A DNA stretch of 64,000 nt. Origin: Monodelphis domestica. Lineage: Eukaryota > Chordata > Mammalia > Didelphimorphia > Didelphidae. The stretch's first letter is position 1, and each line of letters starts with the position of its first letter. This document shows, one piece after another, positions 47,781-60,494 of this stretch. The position numbers were made by a program, and so were the translations under genes. The DNA is taken from positions 165,753,877 through 165,817,876 of the forward strand of contig NC_077234.1 in the NCBI RefSeq assembly GCF_027887165.1. The letters run 5' to 3'. Below the pieces are notes generated by a model, which was not told where the DNA came from, did not search any database, and saw only the letters and a list, made by a program, of their open reading frames with translations.

Positions 47781-49420
47781 CAAAATTGTTAGACCTAAGT
47801 GAGCAAAGTGAAAATAGGAAGATTTACACATCAACTCCTGAAAGAAGTTACAAAAAAAAGTCCCCAACATCATTGCTAAAATCAGAGCTCACAGGTCCAA
47901 GAAAGCATTGTATAAGTAGCCTTAACAAGCACCTCCATTACCAGGGAGCCATATTCTGCCTCTTGTAAACTAGAGGAGATCTTGGAACATCACATTCTAA
48001 AAGGCATGTGAACGAAGCTTACAACTAAGAATAACTTACTCTACAAAGCTGAAGTATTTTCTTATAGGGGGTAAAATGACTCTTTAGCTGGACTTTAAAG
48101 TTTTTCTTATTGAGAAGACCATAGTTAAATAAAAACTTTGAAATGCAGATATAAGAGTTGAAAGAAGCCAAAATGATAAATTTATCTGAGCAATTAGAAG
48201 GGGCTATATGATGATGAAATGCTAATACTTTAATAGAGAGTGAAGACATAAAAGTCCTTTCTAAACCTTCTGGTTTAGAAATGGCTTTAAAGAGCATTGA
48301 ACAAGTTAAGTGAGACAAAGAGAGGATTTTGGGGTAGATTCATCCTATTATGATTCCAGAAAGTGGAGAATGGAAAGGAACATAATAGTAGAGAAATGAG
48401 AAAGAAGGGATTATAACTTGTTATTTCTCATTATTGGAGTTCATAAGAAGAAGAGTTAATAAACACCAAGGGAAAGAGATGAAGGAATCAGATGCCATAT
48501 AATTCTCACTATTATTTGACTCAGACAAAGGAATTTTGAATGTACCTACCCACAACATTACTCCCCTCTCCCTCTAGCAAGTATTTATTGTGGAAATAAA
48601 TCAAACTCAACAGATAAATTGATGGAGAAATTGAAAGGAAAAAAAAAAGAAGTTAAGAACCAATAATTGGGGTCTGAGGTAGAAGAAGAGAGGAGAGATG
48701 GTAGAATAGATGAACAACTTCACTTATAAACCACTGGTGCTAGTCACATTGCTTCTTCAGCATACAGAGAGATTTCAGGATGCTAATTGAGGAAATAATA
48801 AGATAAAACTATTCCACAGTAGATAAGTGGTCAAAGATATGAAAAGAAAATTCAAAAAAGAAACCCAGGCCCTCAATTGCCATATTAAAAACAATGTTGC
48901 AGGGGTAGCTAGCTGGCACACTGCCAAGCCTGGAGTCAGAAGGACTTGGGTTCAAATGTGGCCTGAGTACTTCTTAGCTATGTGACCCTGGGCAAGTCAC
49001 TTGACCCCATTTGCCTCATTCTTGTTCTTCTGTCTTAGAGTTGTTCCTAAGACAGAAAGTAAGGGTTAAAAAATGCTACTAATAAATAATAAGAGAAATA
49101 CAGAGCACCTCAGAGATGTACTTATGTCTATCAGATTGGCAAAGATGAAAATAAAGAAATATTGCAGTTTTGGAGGAGAGATGAGTAATAGCCACACGAA
49201 AGCATTAGGAAAGTAATATGAACTATTTCTGCAAAATCACTAATTTGCAATATACTTTGACCACACTATAATTTCTACTAGTCTTATCTTTAAAGAAACC
49301 ATAAAAAATGGAGGATTCATGTGTACAAGCATTTTATATTGCATTTTTTTTTTGCAGTGGTAAAGAACTAGAAACAAAAGAGGTTCTTTTCCATTGGAGA
49401 ATTGCTAAACAAATATGCTA
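47781..49420 (+). mobile_element. Decayed sense-strand L1 sequence with a nested SINE
   Basis: 47781-48890 has the composition and landmarks of the marsupial L1 ORF1 end and inter-ORF region (GAATAACTTACTCTACAAAG, AACAAGTTAAGTGAGACAAAG). 49080-49420 has sense ORF2 3' landmarks (TCTATCAGATTGGCAAAGATG, GGTAAAGAACTAGAAACAAA). Much of ORF2 between these is missing. A SINE lies at 48900-49070. Confidence 0.5.
48900..49071 (+). mobile_element. SINE1_MD/MAR-type SINE
   Basis: Contains GGTAGCTAGCTGGCACACTG, TATGTGACCCTGGGCAAGTC and AAGACAGAAAGTAAGGGTTA. Confidence 0.8.
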
Positions 49421-49424
49421 AGTG

Positions 49425-49560
49425 GATTTATTGGTTGGAGAGTTGGCCTGGAAAGCAGGAAGACCTGGGCTCAAACCCCATCTGACATTTGCTGTTGCCC
49501 TGAGCATGTCACTTAACCCTTCCATATTCTAATTAATTCTTTAAGACTATAAGTTGGGGA
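49425..49560 (+). repeat. MAR1-type SINE fragment
   Basis: Has GAGTTGGCCTGGAAAGCAGG, AGACCTGGGCTCAAACCCC and GAGCATGTCACTTAACCC. Confidence 0.65.
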
Positions 49561-50379
49561 GAAGGTGACAGTCTGTGTTGAGGGAATTTCCTCATAGGTT
49601 CAGGCCATTAAAGTTACGTGGCCATTTTTACAAGATGATACAGCCTGGCATCATGCATATCTTCTTGTTTGGTCACTTCATTTATCTGGTCTGTTTCCAT
49701 TATACCTTTTCTTGTGTAATCATGTCAAAATTGTCTAGGATGCAAGAGTACCTTGTTCTTTGGAACATTTAAAGACTAGGATTACAGATGTATTTCAATC
49801 TCTGAGCAGCCTTTGATGAAAGTTGTTAGAATTAAATATAGCTGTGGTCAATTGACCTCAGTTCATAATTAGTTTTAATCTCTCCAATTCTATTGTTAAA
49901 GAAGTTTATAGTATTTTTTTCTATCTCTGACCTATATTCTTTTTAAGTTTGAGTTTGGTTAAAAAGACCACTTTGGATTTTTTACTTACTTTTTCTAATG
50001 TAATCAGAATTTTCCAGAGAGCTTCTCATCTCTTTTAAACCAACTTCTGTTTATGTGTCATCAGACACATAAGCCTCCTACCTATTGTATTTCTGAACTC
50101 TTTACAGTATACTTTCCAAAAGTCTGTGACATGTCAGAGTATTTCCATCGTTATTTTTTTCTATCAGTAATGAACTTTAAGATGGTATGTCTCCGTCATT
50201 TCCACTTCACCAGGTAATTCTTTCGCATTAGAATTAAGTTTGTGTTGAGATCTCTTTATTGTTTCTTCTACCTTTTGAAGATGAAATTGTCAGCAAGTCA
50301 AGTCAAGCTGTTAAGCTTTTGAGGATTAGAGAATTCCAGATGTCTGAATAGTTGAATTCCATTCTCAGAATCTTGGATA

Positions 50380-50895
50380 GATCCTGCAGATGGCCAACAA
50401 ATTAGGCAGTGAATTGAGAAAATTGAGGGAAAATACACAGGGCTTTTATTGACTCCAAACTTTTGTATGAAATAAAATTCTGTATTTTAAGCACCAATAT
50501 TCTTCCACTAATGCTATGTGGCTGTGAATCATGATATATTGTAATGTCTAAGAACCAACATTATGGGTCACCCAAAGGGAGAAAAGGAAAAGATGCATGG
50601 TGGGAGTAAATAGGCTGCAACATACTAGCAGTGATTAATTGAGCAAATGAAACATTATGAAAGATGTCATCTAAGAGGTGTTTATAACCAGGATAGGAGG
50701 TGGTCTGGGCATGTAACAAGAACAAAGGGATAACAGATGGACTGCAGGTGTGTTACTGGAATCCACATAATGTCAAGAATCCTAGAGGAAGTTTCCCATT
50801 CTTCCTTTTACCTGAAATTTTGAAAAGCCTGTTTTGGAGGATTCTGGGAGCACCTAGACAAGAAATATATAAATTGAGAGAGCTTGTAAAAGTTG
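50380..50895 (+). mobile_element. Second RTE/BovB-like reverse transcriptase relic
   Basis: A broken + strand frame keeps the order of an RTE-clade C-terminus: a LRKL...FID.KLLYEIKFCIL-like stretch, LCGCES near 50515, then VVWACNKNKGITDGLQVCYW and NPHNVKNPRGSFPF, and finally a RELVK end near 50890. Compared with typical elements, the frame corresponds to the KWAGHVAR...RPRGRP...W block. It differs from both the 9190-10015 and 43155-45155 elements, so it is a third lineage. Highly decayed. Confidence 0.5.
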
Positions 50896-51224
50896 TTATT
50901 TACACCATTGGAGCTAATCTTAACATTGGGAAGATTACACATCTGTGATTCTCTGAATCCTGTTACTGAGATGCTGCTGCTGCTGATTATAGTTCACTTT
51001 AAATATATTTTATGATTTATAAAACTTTTCCTTTATAACAACTCTTTGATAGAGGCTGTTTCATAAGCAGTAGTATTCCTGTTTTGTGGATCAGGACATT
51101 TTTTAAGTGAATGCTTTTGGTAATTGTAGTTATGCAGAAGTAGTTCTTGAGTTTGGGTTCCCTGACTACATAGATCCAATGCTGTTTCAATGCTATCAAT
51201 ACAACATAAGAACTATTGAGGTTT
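50896..51224. other. Intron 4 segment, nothing recognised
   Basis: AT-rich and unassigned. Confidence 0.4.
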
Positions 51225-51440
51225 GTGTAGTACTGCAAAGTTTAAAAGGTGCTTAATATATATTTTCATTTCATCCTCACAATAGTTGTGAAGTAAATGC
51301 TACAGATTTTATCTTTTTTTATAGCTGAAGAAACTGAACCTGAGAGTGCTTAACTGACTTAGGTTCAGACAGTAAATCTATGTAAATCTATAACTTGGTG
51401 TCTTAATCTAGGTTTCTCTGATACCACACCAGCCCTCTAT
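51225..51440 (-). repeat. MIR/MAR-type SINE remnant
   Basis: Signature order ATTTCATCCTCACAATAGTT, TATAGCTGAAGAAACTGAAC and TAACTGACTTAGGTTCAGAC. Diverged. Confidence 0.6.
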
Positions 51441-51530
51441 TATTGAATTACACCTTTCCAGGGATAAGCCTACACATGTTTTTTTCAATCTTTTAATGGA
51501 AAATGAATTCTTGGACTCTTATTACTTGCT

Positions 51531-51760
51531 GCTATTTAGTTGGTCTGACTCTTGGTGACCCCATTTTTTTTTTTTGGTAAAGACACTGGAGTGGTTTGTC
51601 ATTTCCTTCTCCAATTCACTGTAGAGATGAGGAACCTGAGGAAAACAGGATTAAGACTTGCCCAGGGTCACAAAGTATGTGACTGAGGCTAGATTTGAGC
51701 TTATAAAGTGAGTTTCATCACTCCAAGTCTAGTGCTTTATCTACTGTACCACTTAGCAGC
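51531..51760 (-). mobile_element. MAR1-type SINE, antisense
   Basis: Reads TTGGTAAAGACACTGGAGTG, TCATTTCCTTCTCCAATTCA, GACTTGCCCAGGGTCACAAA and TATCTACTGTACCACTTAGC. Its end is broken by the LTR that begins at 51761. Confidence 0.85.
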
Positions 51761-53009
51761 TGTTAGATTTAAAATGGTTGATGTCTTAAACTGTAGTGAG
51801 TTAAAATGGTGGAAGATATAAATTGTGATAGATATAAGAGAGGGTGAGTAAATTTGACCGCAGAAAATGTTTCACTACAGTGTCTTGGTTTTTAAATCAA
51901 ATATAAGGTGGTCGCCAGGGAAATATTCTCAATTATTCAAATACCCAAGTCAACTGGGTTTTATAGAGATTTTAATTAATACAAATGTGGAATTAAAGAA
52001 AAAGAGAGAAAGAGAGAAAAGGAAATAAGTATGAAGGGCCTTAAGCCAACATGGCCTAGACCTGAGTCTTAAGAGAGAGAGGTCAGTCAGTCAGTCTTTT
52101 AACACTCACCACAAGGTCTGCCTAAGCAAGGATTCTAGTGATACCAGGCCAGCTCCATCACAGATGACTTCACCAGAGAGAGTTCCAGTCAGAGTCCTCC
52201 TTAAAGAGCCTTCCAGCCAGAGACTGTTTCAAAGGACCTCTCTCCAGAGCCTCCAGAGGGACAGAGTCCCCTCAGAGAAGCTCCAGCGAGACCTCCTTAG
52301 AGATTGTCCTCCAAGAGCTTCCCTTCTCCAGAGCCTCTCTCAAGAGATTCTTCCCAAGCAATCCTCATCAGAGATCCTCCAAAAGGATTTCTCCAAAAGG
52401 ATATCCCCTCAAGAGATTCTGCTTTTTCTTATATAGGGGTTTTTCTCCCATGTCACCTCCCCTAAGTCCCTACATCTACCAATCACTGTAGATGCTTTCC
52501 AAAGGACTGCCCATCTAAATTCCTGCTAAGTCGACCAATCTCCTCAGTAAGTCTGAATCAGAAAAAAATGCTGCTGTGTCGACCAATCTCCTCAGTAAGT
52601 CTGAACGAGAGAAAACACAGCTGAGTCAACTAATTTCATCAAGAGAAAACTTGCCTGACTCTTTTAGGTACCTAGCATCCCATTGTGTCAATTCTAAAAA
52701 CAGGCCTGGCTCAAAGAACTCCTTGCCTTATTATAAGCATGGGTCCAAGTACTTTCATTGTTTAGCAAGGAGTTTTCTCTCCTAAAGCAGTCTTAAGTAC
52801 GAGTAGAGTAGGGGTCCTCCCATAGCAAGGAGTTTTCTCCCCTAAAGCAGTCTTAAGTACAGTTGGAGTAGAGGTCCTCCCATTTCTGATCCTGGCGAGT
52901 TCTCACATCAAAATGGGGAATGTTTCTCAGTAGGGAATTTGTTCCAATTAAGAATTCCCCGATGGGGAAATTTTTAACATTCACAAGTCTGAGAGATTTC
53001 AAGATTTAC
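51761..53009. mobile_element. LTR-type repeat (1249 bp) with internal tandem repeats
   Basis: Begins TGTTAGATTTAAAATGG inside a MAR1 SINE and ends CAAGATTTACT. CAGC lies on both sides (51757-51760 and 53010-53013), a plausible 4-base target duplication. Its right 490 bases match 1-413. Inside are repeated CAGAG/CTCC units (52160-52420), three copies of a GACCAATCTCCTCAGTAAG-like unit, and two 60-base units starting at 52763 and 52823. Candidate TATA motifs exist on both strands, so orientation is undecided. The 90-codon frame at 52164-52436 comes from the tandem units. Confidence 0.65.
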
Positions 53010-53197
53010 TCAGCCCTACTTCTTAGCCAATGAATACATAGAATGTAGTGCCTAATTTGTCCTAATTAAAGAAGTTTTAAAACTAAAATGAAAACCAAGG
53101 AGGAAGTCTTTATGGATAAAGAAAGTGAATTTCAATTATTGATACTGAGTTTCCTGCTATGAGCTATTGTAGTGTTTTAATTTTTTCATGTTTTCAT

Positions 53198-53441
53198 GGG
53201 CAGCTAGGTGGCTCAGTGGATAGCGCACAGTCCTGGAGTCAGGAAGACATATCTTCCTGAGTTTAAATTTTATCTCAGACACTTACTAGTTGTGGGACCC
53301 TGGGCAAGTCACTTAACCCTGGTGACCTTATTTTCCTCATCTCTAAAATGAACTGGAAAAGGAAATGGAAATCCACTCCAATATCTTTGCTAAGAAAATC
53401 CCAGATTGGGTCACTAGGAGTCAAACCTGGTTGAAATGACA
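53198..53441 (+). mobile_element. MAR1-type SINE, sense
   Basis: Well preserved: GGGCAGCTAGGTGGCTCAGT, GACACTTACTAGTTGTGGGA, GGGCAAGTCACTTAACCC, TGGAAAAGGAAATGG and AGGAGTCAAACCTGGTTGAA. Confidence 0.9.
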
Positions 53442-56400
53442 GGCTGTTTCATAAGCCATGTGTTAGCCACTGTGCTCAAAACTTGACCTGTGTGAGGATA
53501 ACTTTCTAGAACTCTTCATCTAGTAAAGTGTTCAAGGTAATATGTAAAACGTAAAGTAAAGGAATTCTTACTGAGCTCTGATCATCAGATCCCTTACAGC
53601 CAGAGTCAAATTGGTATTTTTCTCAAAGAAAGCTTGTGACCAAATGTTCTATGCCAACATAACTTTGACACCATTTTTGGGAGAAATTATTTGAAAGGTG
53701 AAGAAAATTGTCTCTCTAAAATACTTATAAAAGTACAAATGAACAAATCCCTACATTGACTTGGAGACACACATACTCCTAAATGAAGAATGTTAAATTA
53801 TTAAGATGCACTAAAACATTATTTTAAAAATAATTTAAAGAAAAAAATGTTGTGTTGCTATGTTTATTTCAAAACTCAGGTTTTTTAAATTAAATATAAA
53901 CATATAAAAATTGATATATTGTGAGAAAATTTTTAACAAAACTTGTACTTTTCAAACATGTTTTCATTTTATGTTTATACAACAAATGTGTGTTAAAAAG
54001 AGAAATACTTGATATTTATCATATTAAAACAAAACTGAAATTCATGGAAGTATCTATTGACACTCATATCTTACCCTGCCAGCCTGCTGTTTGGAATATG
54101 ACTCCTGGTGTGTATTGTACTTTTAGCCCTAGGATTCAATAATGAGATTGAGTGGTATCTTGCATGAACACTCCTAGATGATTGACAGTGAGATAAAGTG
54201 AATCATCGCTTATCAAGATATTATCATGCCTACCCTTGATGATTTCTCCCTGCTGTCTGGGGATGTAGTGAGGACAGAGATGACTTTGTGATGTCGGAGT
54301 AATTAGTGTATGTTGGTTTCCAGCTGAACAAACTAGAAGCTAATGATCAGGTAAATGAAGATGGAGCTCATTAGTATAGGCAGAGGTACAAGGACCTTAG
54401 GGAAGAACTTATCAAAATTTTATTGGGTGGTTATAATATTTTAAATGTTATCTATCTGTATGTAGAGGTTACAGTAATTTAAAAGTAGAAACATCACAAT
54501 AATAATTTCTTAGGTTCCAGATTTTTATAGTTAAAATTTTGCTAATTTCATAAACTCTAGTAGTCAAATAGTTTACAACTAAAGCTATTATTTCCTCATA
54601 AATTAAAAACCACAATCTGAATAATAACTATTTTACTTAGTTGGCCAATGAAAAATTACATAAAACTACTTTCAAAATAAGACATTCTATTTGTGTATAT
54701 CTACAAGGGCAGATTACTTTTTCTTAATGAAATATTTTTTAAAAATCTGTTTACTTTAAAATGATGGTGGTTATCATGCTTCTTGTTTCCCAATTGGCTT
54801 TTACTTAATAAAATGGGAAAATTTTGAACTCATTTATCTTGCTATTCAGAAGTAATAGAATTTATAATGTGTTACTGATAAAAGGTATTCATAGGGATGT
54901 CAGTATTCAGTGTAGCAATGAAGTTGCATAAAGTCTGTTGTTAAGCATTTATAGTAGTAACTACATATAAATAGTATTTTACTTTTTGTAATATACTTTT
55001 TGTAATTTGCTTTTTGTAATATACAAAAAATTTGTAATTTTTGTAAAAGACTATATGTATATTTACATATACATATAAATAGTATTTAGGTGGCGGAAAT
55101 AATTGACTTCATCAATGTGATTTAGATTCTTGGAGCTTTCTGTTAATTAGTTAAATGCTTTAAAAATAGCATTTTTTGCTTCAAAACTGCATTATATTCA
55201 TAAAACTTAAAACTTTAGCATTTAGTAACCAGAACTGTTTCACTTTTGCCTTTTTTCCCCTCCTGAGGCTCAGACAATAATGCTTGGCATATAAGTGCTT
55301 CTTGAATGATTTTAGATATCGAGTACAGTGTAGTATTTGGACTTCCAAATGTCATTTTAAGCCACTAGAATTTTCAGTATTAGACCAAATAATCATTAGA
55401 AAAACAAGTTAAGGTGTTTGATCATTGTTTCTTTTGTAAAGCCTTATTCCAAAATCATCTTTTCAAGAATAATAATTATTTTTTATTTTTATCATCTGTC
55501 TTGAATTCCATCTCTCCTCATATTTGGGTAATCCTGAGTAGGTTAGGATCCTGGGTAGGAATTTGTCTACATTAATATGTCTCATCAGGGACATTATATT
55601 TAATTGGAGATCCTGTGGTATAGTAGCAGGAGGCTGAAGGGAATTATTTAGCATTAGCAATGGCTCGTCTGGGAGTTGTGCACTAATCAAGGAGCTTGTG
55701 TATTAGCTGTGGGGATGATGGGAATTATGACGATTATGACATGTTAACATGTCTGTATGAGAACTGGACAGGCAATGAGTTAATCAAGAAGTATATTAAA
55801 TGGCTCCCATGCTGGTTCATTATTATCTACTATAGTATCTGTCAGGTTGGCTATTTTAAAAATACATTTATTATTATTGGATTCATCCAGTCAGCTAAGT
55901 TTCTTTGTTTAAATGAAGCATTGTTAAACTGTCCTATAGACACATATTTAAATATATTACATTAATTGTATAGAAAATAAGGTTTGTATTTTAAAGGTAG
56001 TGTTTTACAGCTACATATATGGTAACATTTAAAAGTCAACCTTTTAACCCCAAGTTTATTTTATATTTAGTTGTATAGCCTGTTCAAGTGTTTATCTCAA
56101 GTAATTTGATTCAGGCATATTTTTTTTTTGCTGCCAAAAACATTTGAATTTAAGAAATTATGAATTCTTACCTTTTTATGAAGAAAAGTCATTTCAAATA
56201 TTTCAACAGGGTTAATATTTAGCATCTGAGAGATACAAATCAAAGTAGTAATCTCTTTTATCATCACAATGTGTCAAACTGCAAAAAAATCCTTTAGTTT
56301 TAGTAGGCGGTCTATTTATATGCCAGGTAAGCTTATTTTGTACCCAGCATGGTTAAAGCTATTTATTTCATATTAGTTATGAAAATATGTTAGAAATTCT

Positions 56401-57500
56401 AGAAATGTATATATTTTGAGGAAATAGGACTAATAAACTGAGTTCATTTTATAAAAGAAATTGAAATGCTGCAGAAGTCCTGAGCAGACTGGATTATATC
56501 TCTAGACAAACTTATGAGTTACTGTATAGATGAGCACACATATTTTTTTATTTGTAAGCACTGCCAAATTTAATAAAACTTTCTCCCAAACTGTGACCTT
56601 CATGTATTAACTTAATTAAAGCAATATCATGGTTATACTCAAAATGTTAACCTGTAGGAGGTTGTTATTGAAATCCATTATCTATGGAGTCAGTATTAGT
56701 GGTCAGCAACATCAGAAGTAAAATTGCAGCTAAGACCCTCCCATGGGTGCTGTGAGCTCAGCAGGTTAAACTGTCAAAAACTGTCAAAGCTTCTTAAAGT
56801 ACTGATAGTTTAAGTCCCCTGCTGTTAAAGGTAAACCAATCATTCCCCATCAGCAGGGACTATGACTTTACTTAGCAAGAAAAAATTTAAATGCTAACAG
56901 GAAAGAGATTTGAGTTAGAAACCTCATGTATGCAGTATTATGTGTATATGTGTTTGTACTCCTTGTTAACATATTTTTATTGCACTTGAGTAGTTTATTT
57001 TGTTTAGTAGGAAATAACTTGTGAATATATTTTTTAAAAGATGTGAGTGACATTAAAATTGGTTTGAGTGTAAGATAACTAAAGATCATATAGATTATAT
57101 AAATTGAGTCATAGATTGTATAAATAAAGAGAAAGACAATACACATTAGTTAATAATAGGAAACTTTGTTAGTACGTTTTGGCTTTTTAAATTGTTGGAT
57201 AAATGAAATAAAATTCACAATGATACTTAAAAAAACACCAACTTATATAATGATAGAAAAAGGGCCTAGCTATGTTTTTCTTCTAAAATATCTAATCACT
57301 TGAGGACTCCTATAGTTTTATTGCAATAAGAAAGACTTAAATATGTAGTTTAACTGTTCTTTGTGAATATATCATTCAGTTTTCTTAATGACAGTATGAC
57401 TCACTTCTATTTAGTTGTATTGTGAGGCAATAATCTAAATGAATAATTATTTCATGTATTTTACTAGTAATGAAAGTAAAGAGTAGACTAATTTTTAAAT
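53442..57500. other. Repeat-poor part of intron 4
   Basis: Four kilobases in which I recognise no transposable element, in contrast to the rest of the intron. No exon was found. Stretches at about 54170-54400 and 56690-56870 have balanced composition and could be conserved non-coding sequence, but this cannot be judged without alignment. Around 54975-55090 are short reiterations of TTTTTGTAATATAC-like units and two copies of ACATATAAATAGTATTT. Confidence 0.45.
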
Positions 57501-58029
57501 TCCAAGAGATTTATTATAGACCTAAGGGAAAATATCTATTAATCATTGATCTATCTCCTTCCTCCCTCTCCCCCTCCCTGCCTCTCTTTCTTCCTTTCTT
57601 TCTATCCCCCTCTCCCATCCTTTCCTTCTCCTTCCCTTCATACCCAAACTACTCACATGTTGATAATGTTAATGTATTTGAATACTGTTAATACTGTTCA
57701 TGGGGGGGAAAGCTGTTGACACAAAAATAAATTAATAGTAATGTATAAATACCATCAGTGTCATTGAATAGCCATAGACATTTAAAAATGAATGTTTTTA
57801 TTAAATGCTTTTTTTCTTCACTGTTGCTTTCTAATTAACTCCACCCTTATAGAACATTACTTTGAAATAAAGACCAAACAAACCAATGCACTGACTGTGT
57901 CTGTAGTATAATATGATTAATTTCATGCCTATAGTCTACTACTTCTTTGCCAAGAGAAGTTAGTATCATCATCAGGTTTCTACAGTTACAATGATTTCTG
58001 ATGTTTTGTTGTCATTTTCCTTAAATTGT
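57501..58029. other. Intron 4 segment with a CT-rich tract
   Basis: 57555-57645 is a C/T-rich low-complexity tract. The rest is AT-rich with nothing recognised. Confidence 0.5.
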
Positions 58030-59520
58030 TCTTTTAGTTTTCTTACTAAACCCTTCATTCAGTTTCTTTGATTTATTAATAGTTACCATTCCTAAGTGTA
58101 TAAGTCATATACTGCATCTTTATTAGCTAGTTCCCTGACTGTTGGGCATCTACTTGTAGGTTTTTGTAGTCACAAAAAATGTTTTTGTGAATATGGTCCT
58201 TTCTCTCAGTCTTTAACCTTGGGTTATTTTTCCATTTAGTAGTATTTCTAAGGCACATGTTATATACAGTTTAGTAACTTTTAAAGTATAATTTAAATAA
58301 TTTTAACGAATAGTTGGGCAAATTTGTAGATTCACTGACAGTTAATTAGTTTACTTGTCTTCCTCTAGCTTCTCCACCATTCGCCAGTTTCATCTTTTGC
58401 CAGTCTGATTAATGTGTTATTAGGATTAATTAACCATAAGAACTAATTAGGAGCATTTGGGTTAATTTGAGTTTTAGCATCTGAGGACAGAGTGAAGATA
58501 CTGGAAGATTACCCTTAAGGCCAGCTGGAATCTTAGGCAGAGTTCCTGGTAAGGAACTCTGAGAAACTTGGGAGTCTTTTGGAATCCTACTGCCAACTAA
58601 CTCTTGGAGGTGTTTTGCCTGAGGAGGAAGCTAGTGAATCAGCTCTCTGGGGAAACTGGAAAACCAAGTGGCAGTTGACGGAGAAAACAGGTTGGAGAGT
58701 CAGGAATAAGGTTGTGGAGAACAACAGAAAGTGAAGGAGAGACTGTATTCTTTTCCTCTTGTGGCTGCAGACAGAGGCAGGCCATTTTGAGGCTTATCTT
58801 AGGCCCAGAACCCTGATCTAGGCTTGAGGAGTTGACAGTTGGCAGAAAGAGAGAGAAGAAAGAGAAACCAAACTGATTTCAAAGCTGGAAGAGATACAGA
58901 GACAGTAAAATTTATTATAACTAAGAAGATTATAATTTAGGATAATATATTTAGAGTAGACCCTGGGAATTAGAATAGATTAAGGAGTGATAAGGAGGCT
59001 CAGGGAAACCCAAGCAAGAAGCAAGTTCTCGTGAACTAGATGGAGTAGATAAAAGTTAGATCCCCTTTTAGATTAGGGAATTAATCCTAATCCTCACACC
59101 TTTGTTTACCTTTCCTTATCCTTCCTTAAACCTTTCCAATATTTATTAAATAAGGGTTGGTTTTTTTTTTTTTGTATAATCTGTCTCCAAGCAGCTTTAT
59201 TTTCAGCCATATCTGACTAGGCCCAAACCAGCTACACTGAGCCTTATTAGCCACAAGTTGTTAGGCAACTAACTCCCTGATCAATAACAACTGAATGAAG
59301 AAGGTACTGTATCCCAATTTCCACCCAACAGTGTGGAGAAAATTCAGAGTTCTTTTAATTTGCATTTCTCTTATTATTAGTGGTTTGGAACATGCTTTCA
59401 CATGGTTTTTGAGAACTTATAGTTCTTCTTTTAAAAACTTCTTGTTCATATTTTTTGACCATACATTTATTGATGATAATTTGCTCTTTGGTATTTATTT
59501 TAATTTTCTCTTTATCATAG
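58030..59520 (-). mobile_element. Antisense L1 fragment split by an LTR
   Basis: 58030-58414 (GTTGGGCATCTACTTGTAGG, TTTTTGTGAATATGGTCCTT) and 59290-59520 (GTTCTTTTAATTTGCATTTC, ATTATTAGTGGTTTGGAACA, TTTTTTGACCATACATTTAT) read in order as antisense L1 ORF2. The LTR at 58415-59289 lies between them. Confidence 0.6.
58415..59289 (+). mobile_element. LTR-type element (875 bp), family B copy 2
   Basis: The ends TGTTATT...AATAACA are perfect 7-base inverted termini with TG/CA. It interrupts L1 sequence. A TATA-like GATAAAAG (about 59048) and an AT-rich polyadenylation-like region (ATTTATTAAATAAGGG, about 59141) suggest + orientation. The right half aligns with 34700-35100. No clear target duplication (AATG versus ACTG). 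Confidence 0.6.
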
Positions 59521-59618
59521 GTATCCCCAAAGGTTCAATCCTAGGTCTTCATGTCTTCTCCTTATACACTTTCATTAAGGTTACCAGCTTCCATGGGTTC
59601 AAGTATTATCCCTATGCA

Positions 59619-59735
59619 GATCTCTCTCTCTCTCTGTCTCTGTCTCTGTCTATCTGTCTCTCTGTCTCTCTGTCTCTCTGTCTCTCTGTCTCTCTCTTTC
59701 TCTCTCTCTGTCACACACACACACACACACACACA
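59619..59735. repeat. (TCTC/TCTG)n and (CA)n microsatellite
   Basis: A long CT/CTGT tract followed by about eleven CA units. It produces serine/leucine-rich artefact frames on the + strand. Confidence 0.92.
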
Positions 59736-60494
59736 ATCTTGTGAAGTGCTTATATTATTTGAATGTGCACTTTTTAGAGTTCTAATTATATGTAAAATAT
59801 GACAATTGGTTCAGTCCCGGTGGAAACATAATGAAAACTGAAAGAAAAAGTCTGAAAAATAAAATATTATAGCTGTGCGGACTAAATTGACTTATCTTTC
59901 TTCAAGTATTCTTGCATGTGTTCAGTAGAGAGAGCTTTATCTACATTTCAATGAATTTGCATTCATTCATAGGATCTTTAAGTGTAGTTGGATGACCTGG
60001 GCATTTTCTAAAATGAGTTATACTTTAAATGTGATATTATTATCCTACCATTATTTCCCACCAGATTACTGGAATAACTCAGCAACTAGACTTCAAAAAA
60101 CAACTCCAGTGCTTTCTTATTGGACTTCCAGAGAACTAGAAGGGATTAATTGTTGTAGCCTCTCATATCACAAGGTTTTCTAAACTGATAAACAAGCATT
60201 GGTATGAATTTAAAATTCCCTTCTGCATTATCTAACAATAAAAGTGTTAGGTGGTCCTTAGACAACTTAAGTTCATTTTTTTTTTACTTAATTAGAAATA
60301 CTAATTCTAGAAGAAATGCTTTATCTGAATAAGGCTGTTGTTAACTACATTAAAAATTTATTGATTAGTTTATAGGCTTTCTAGTATTATTTTCTTCAAA
60401 ATATCAAGGTATTTAGCTGACCATTTTCATCTACACTATCTTCCTCTACCTCCCTGGTAATTTTAACATTATGCAGTTGAAATCAGTTTTATTT
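59736..60494. other. Intron 4 segment, nothing recognised
   Basis: AT-rich sequence without gene or clear repeat. Confidence 0.4.

Noticed and set aside
52164..52436. 90-codon frame rich in serine, glutamine and leucine
   Set aside because: Produced by tandem CAGAG/CTCC units within an LTR-like repeat.
59295..59744. 149-codon + strand frame
   Set aside because: The first half is antisense L1 and the second half is a CT/CA microsatellite.
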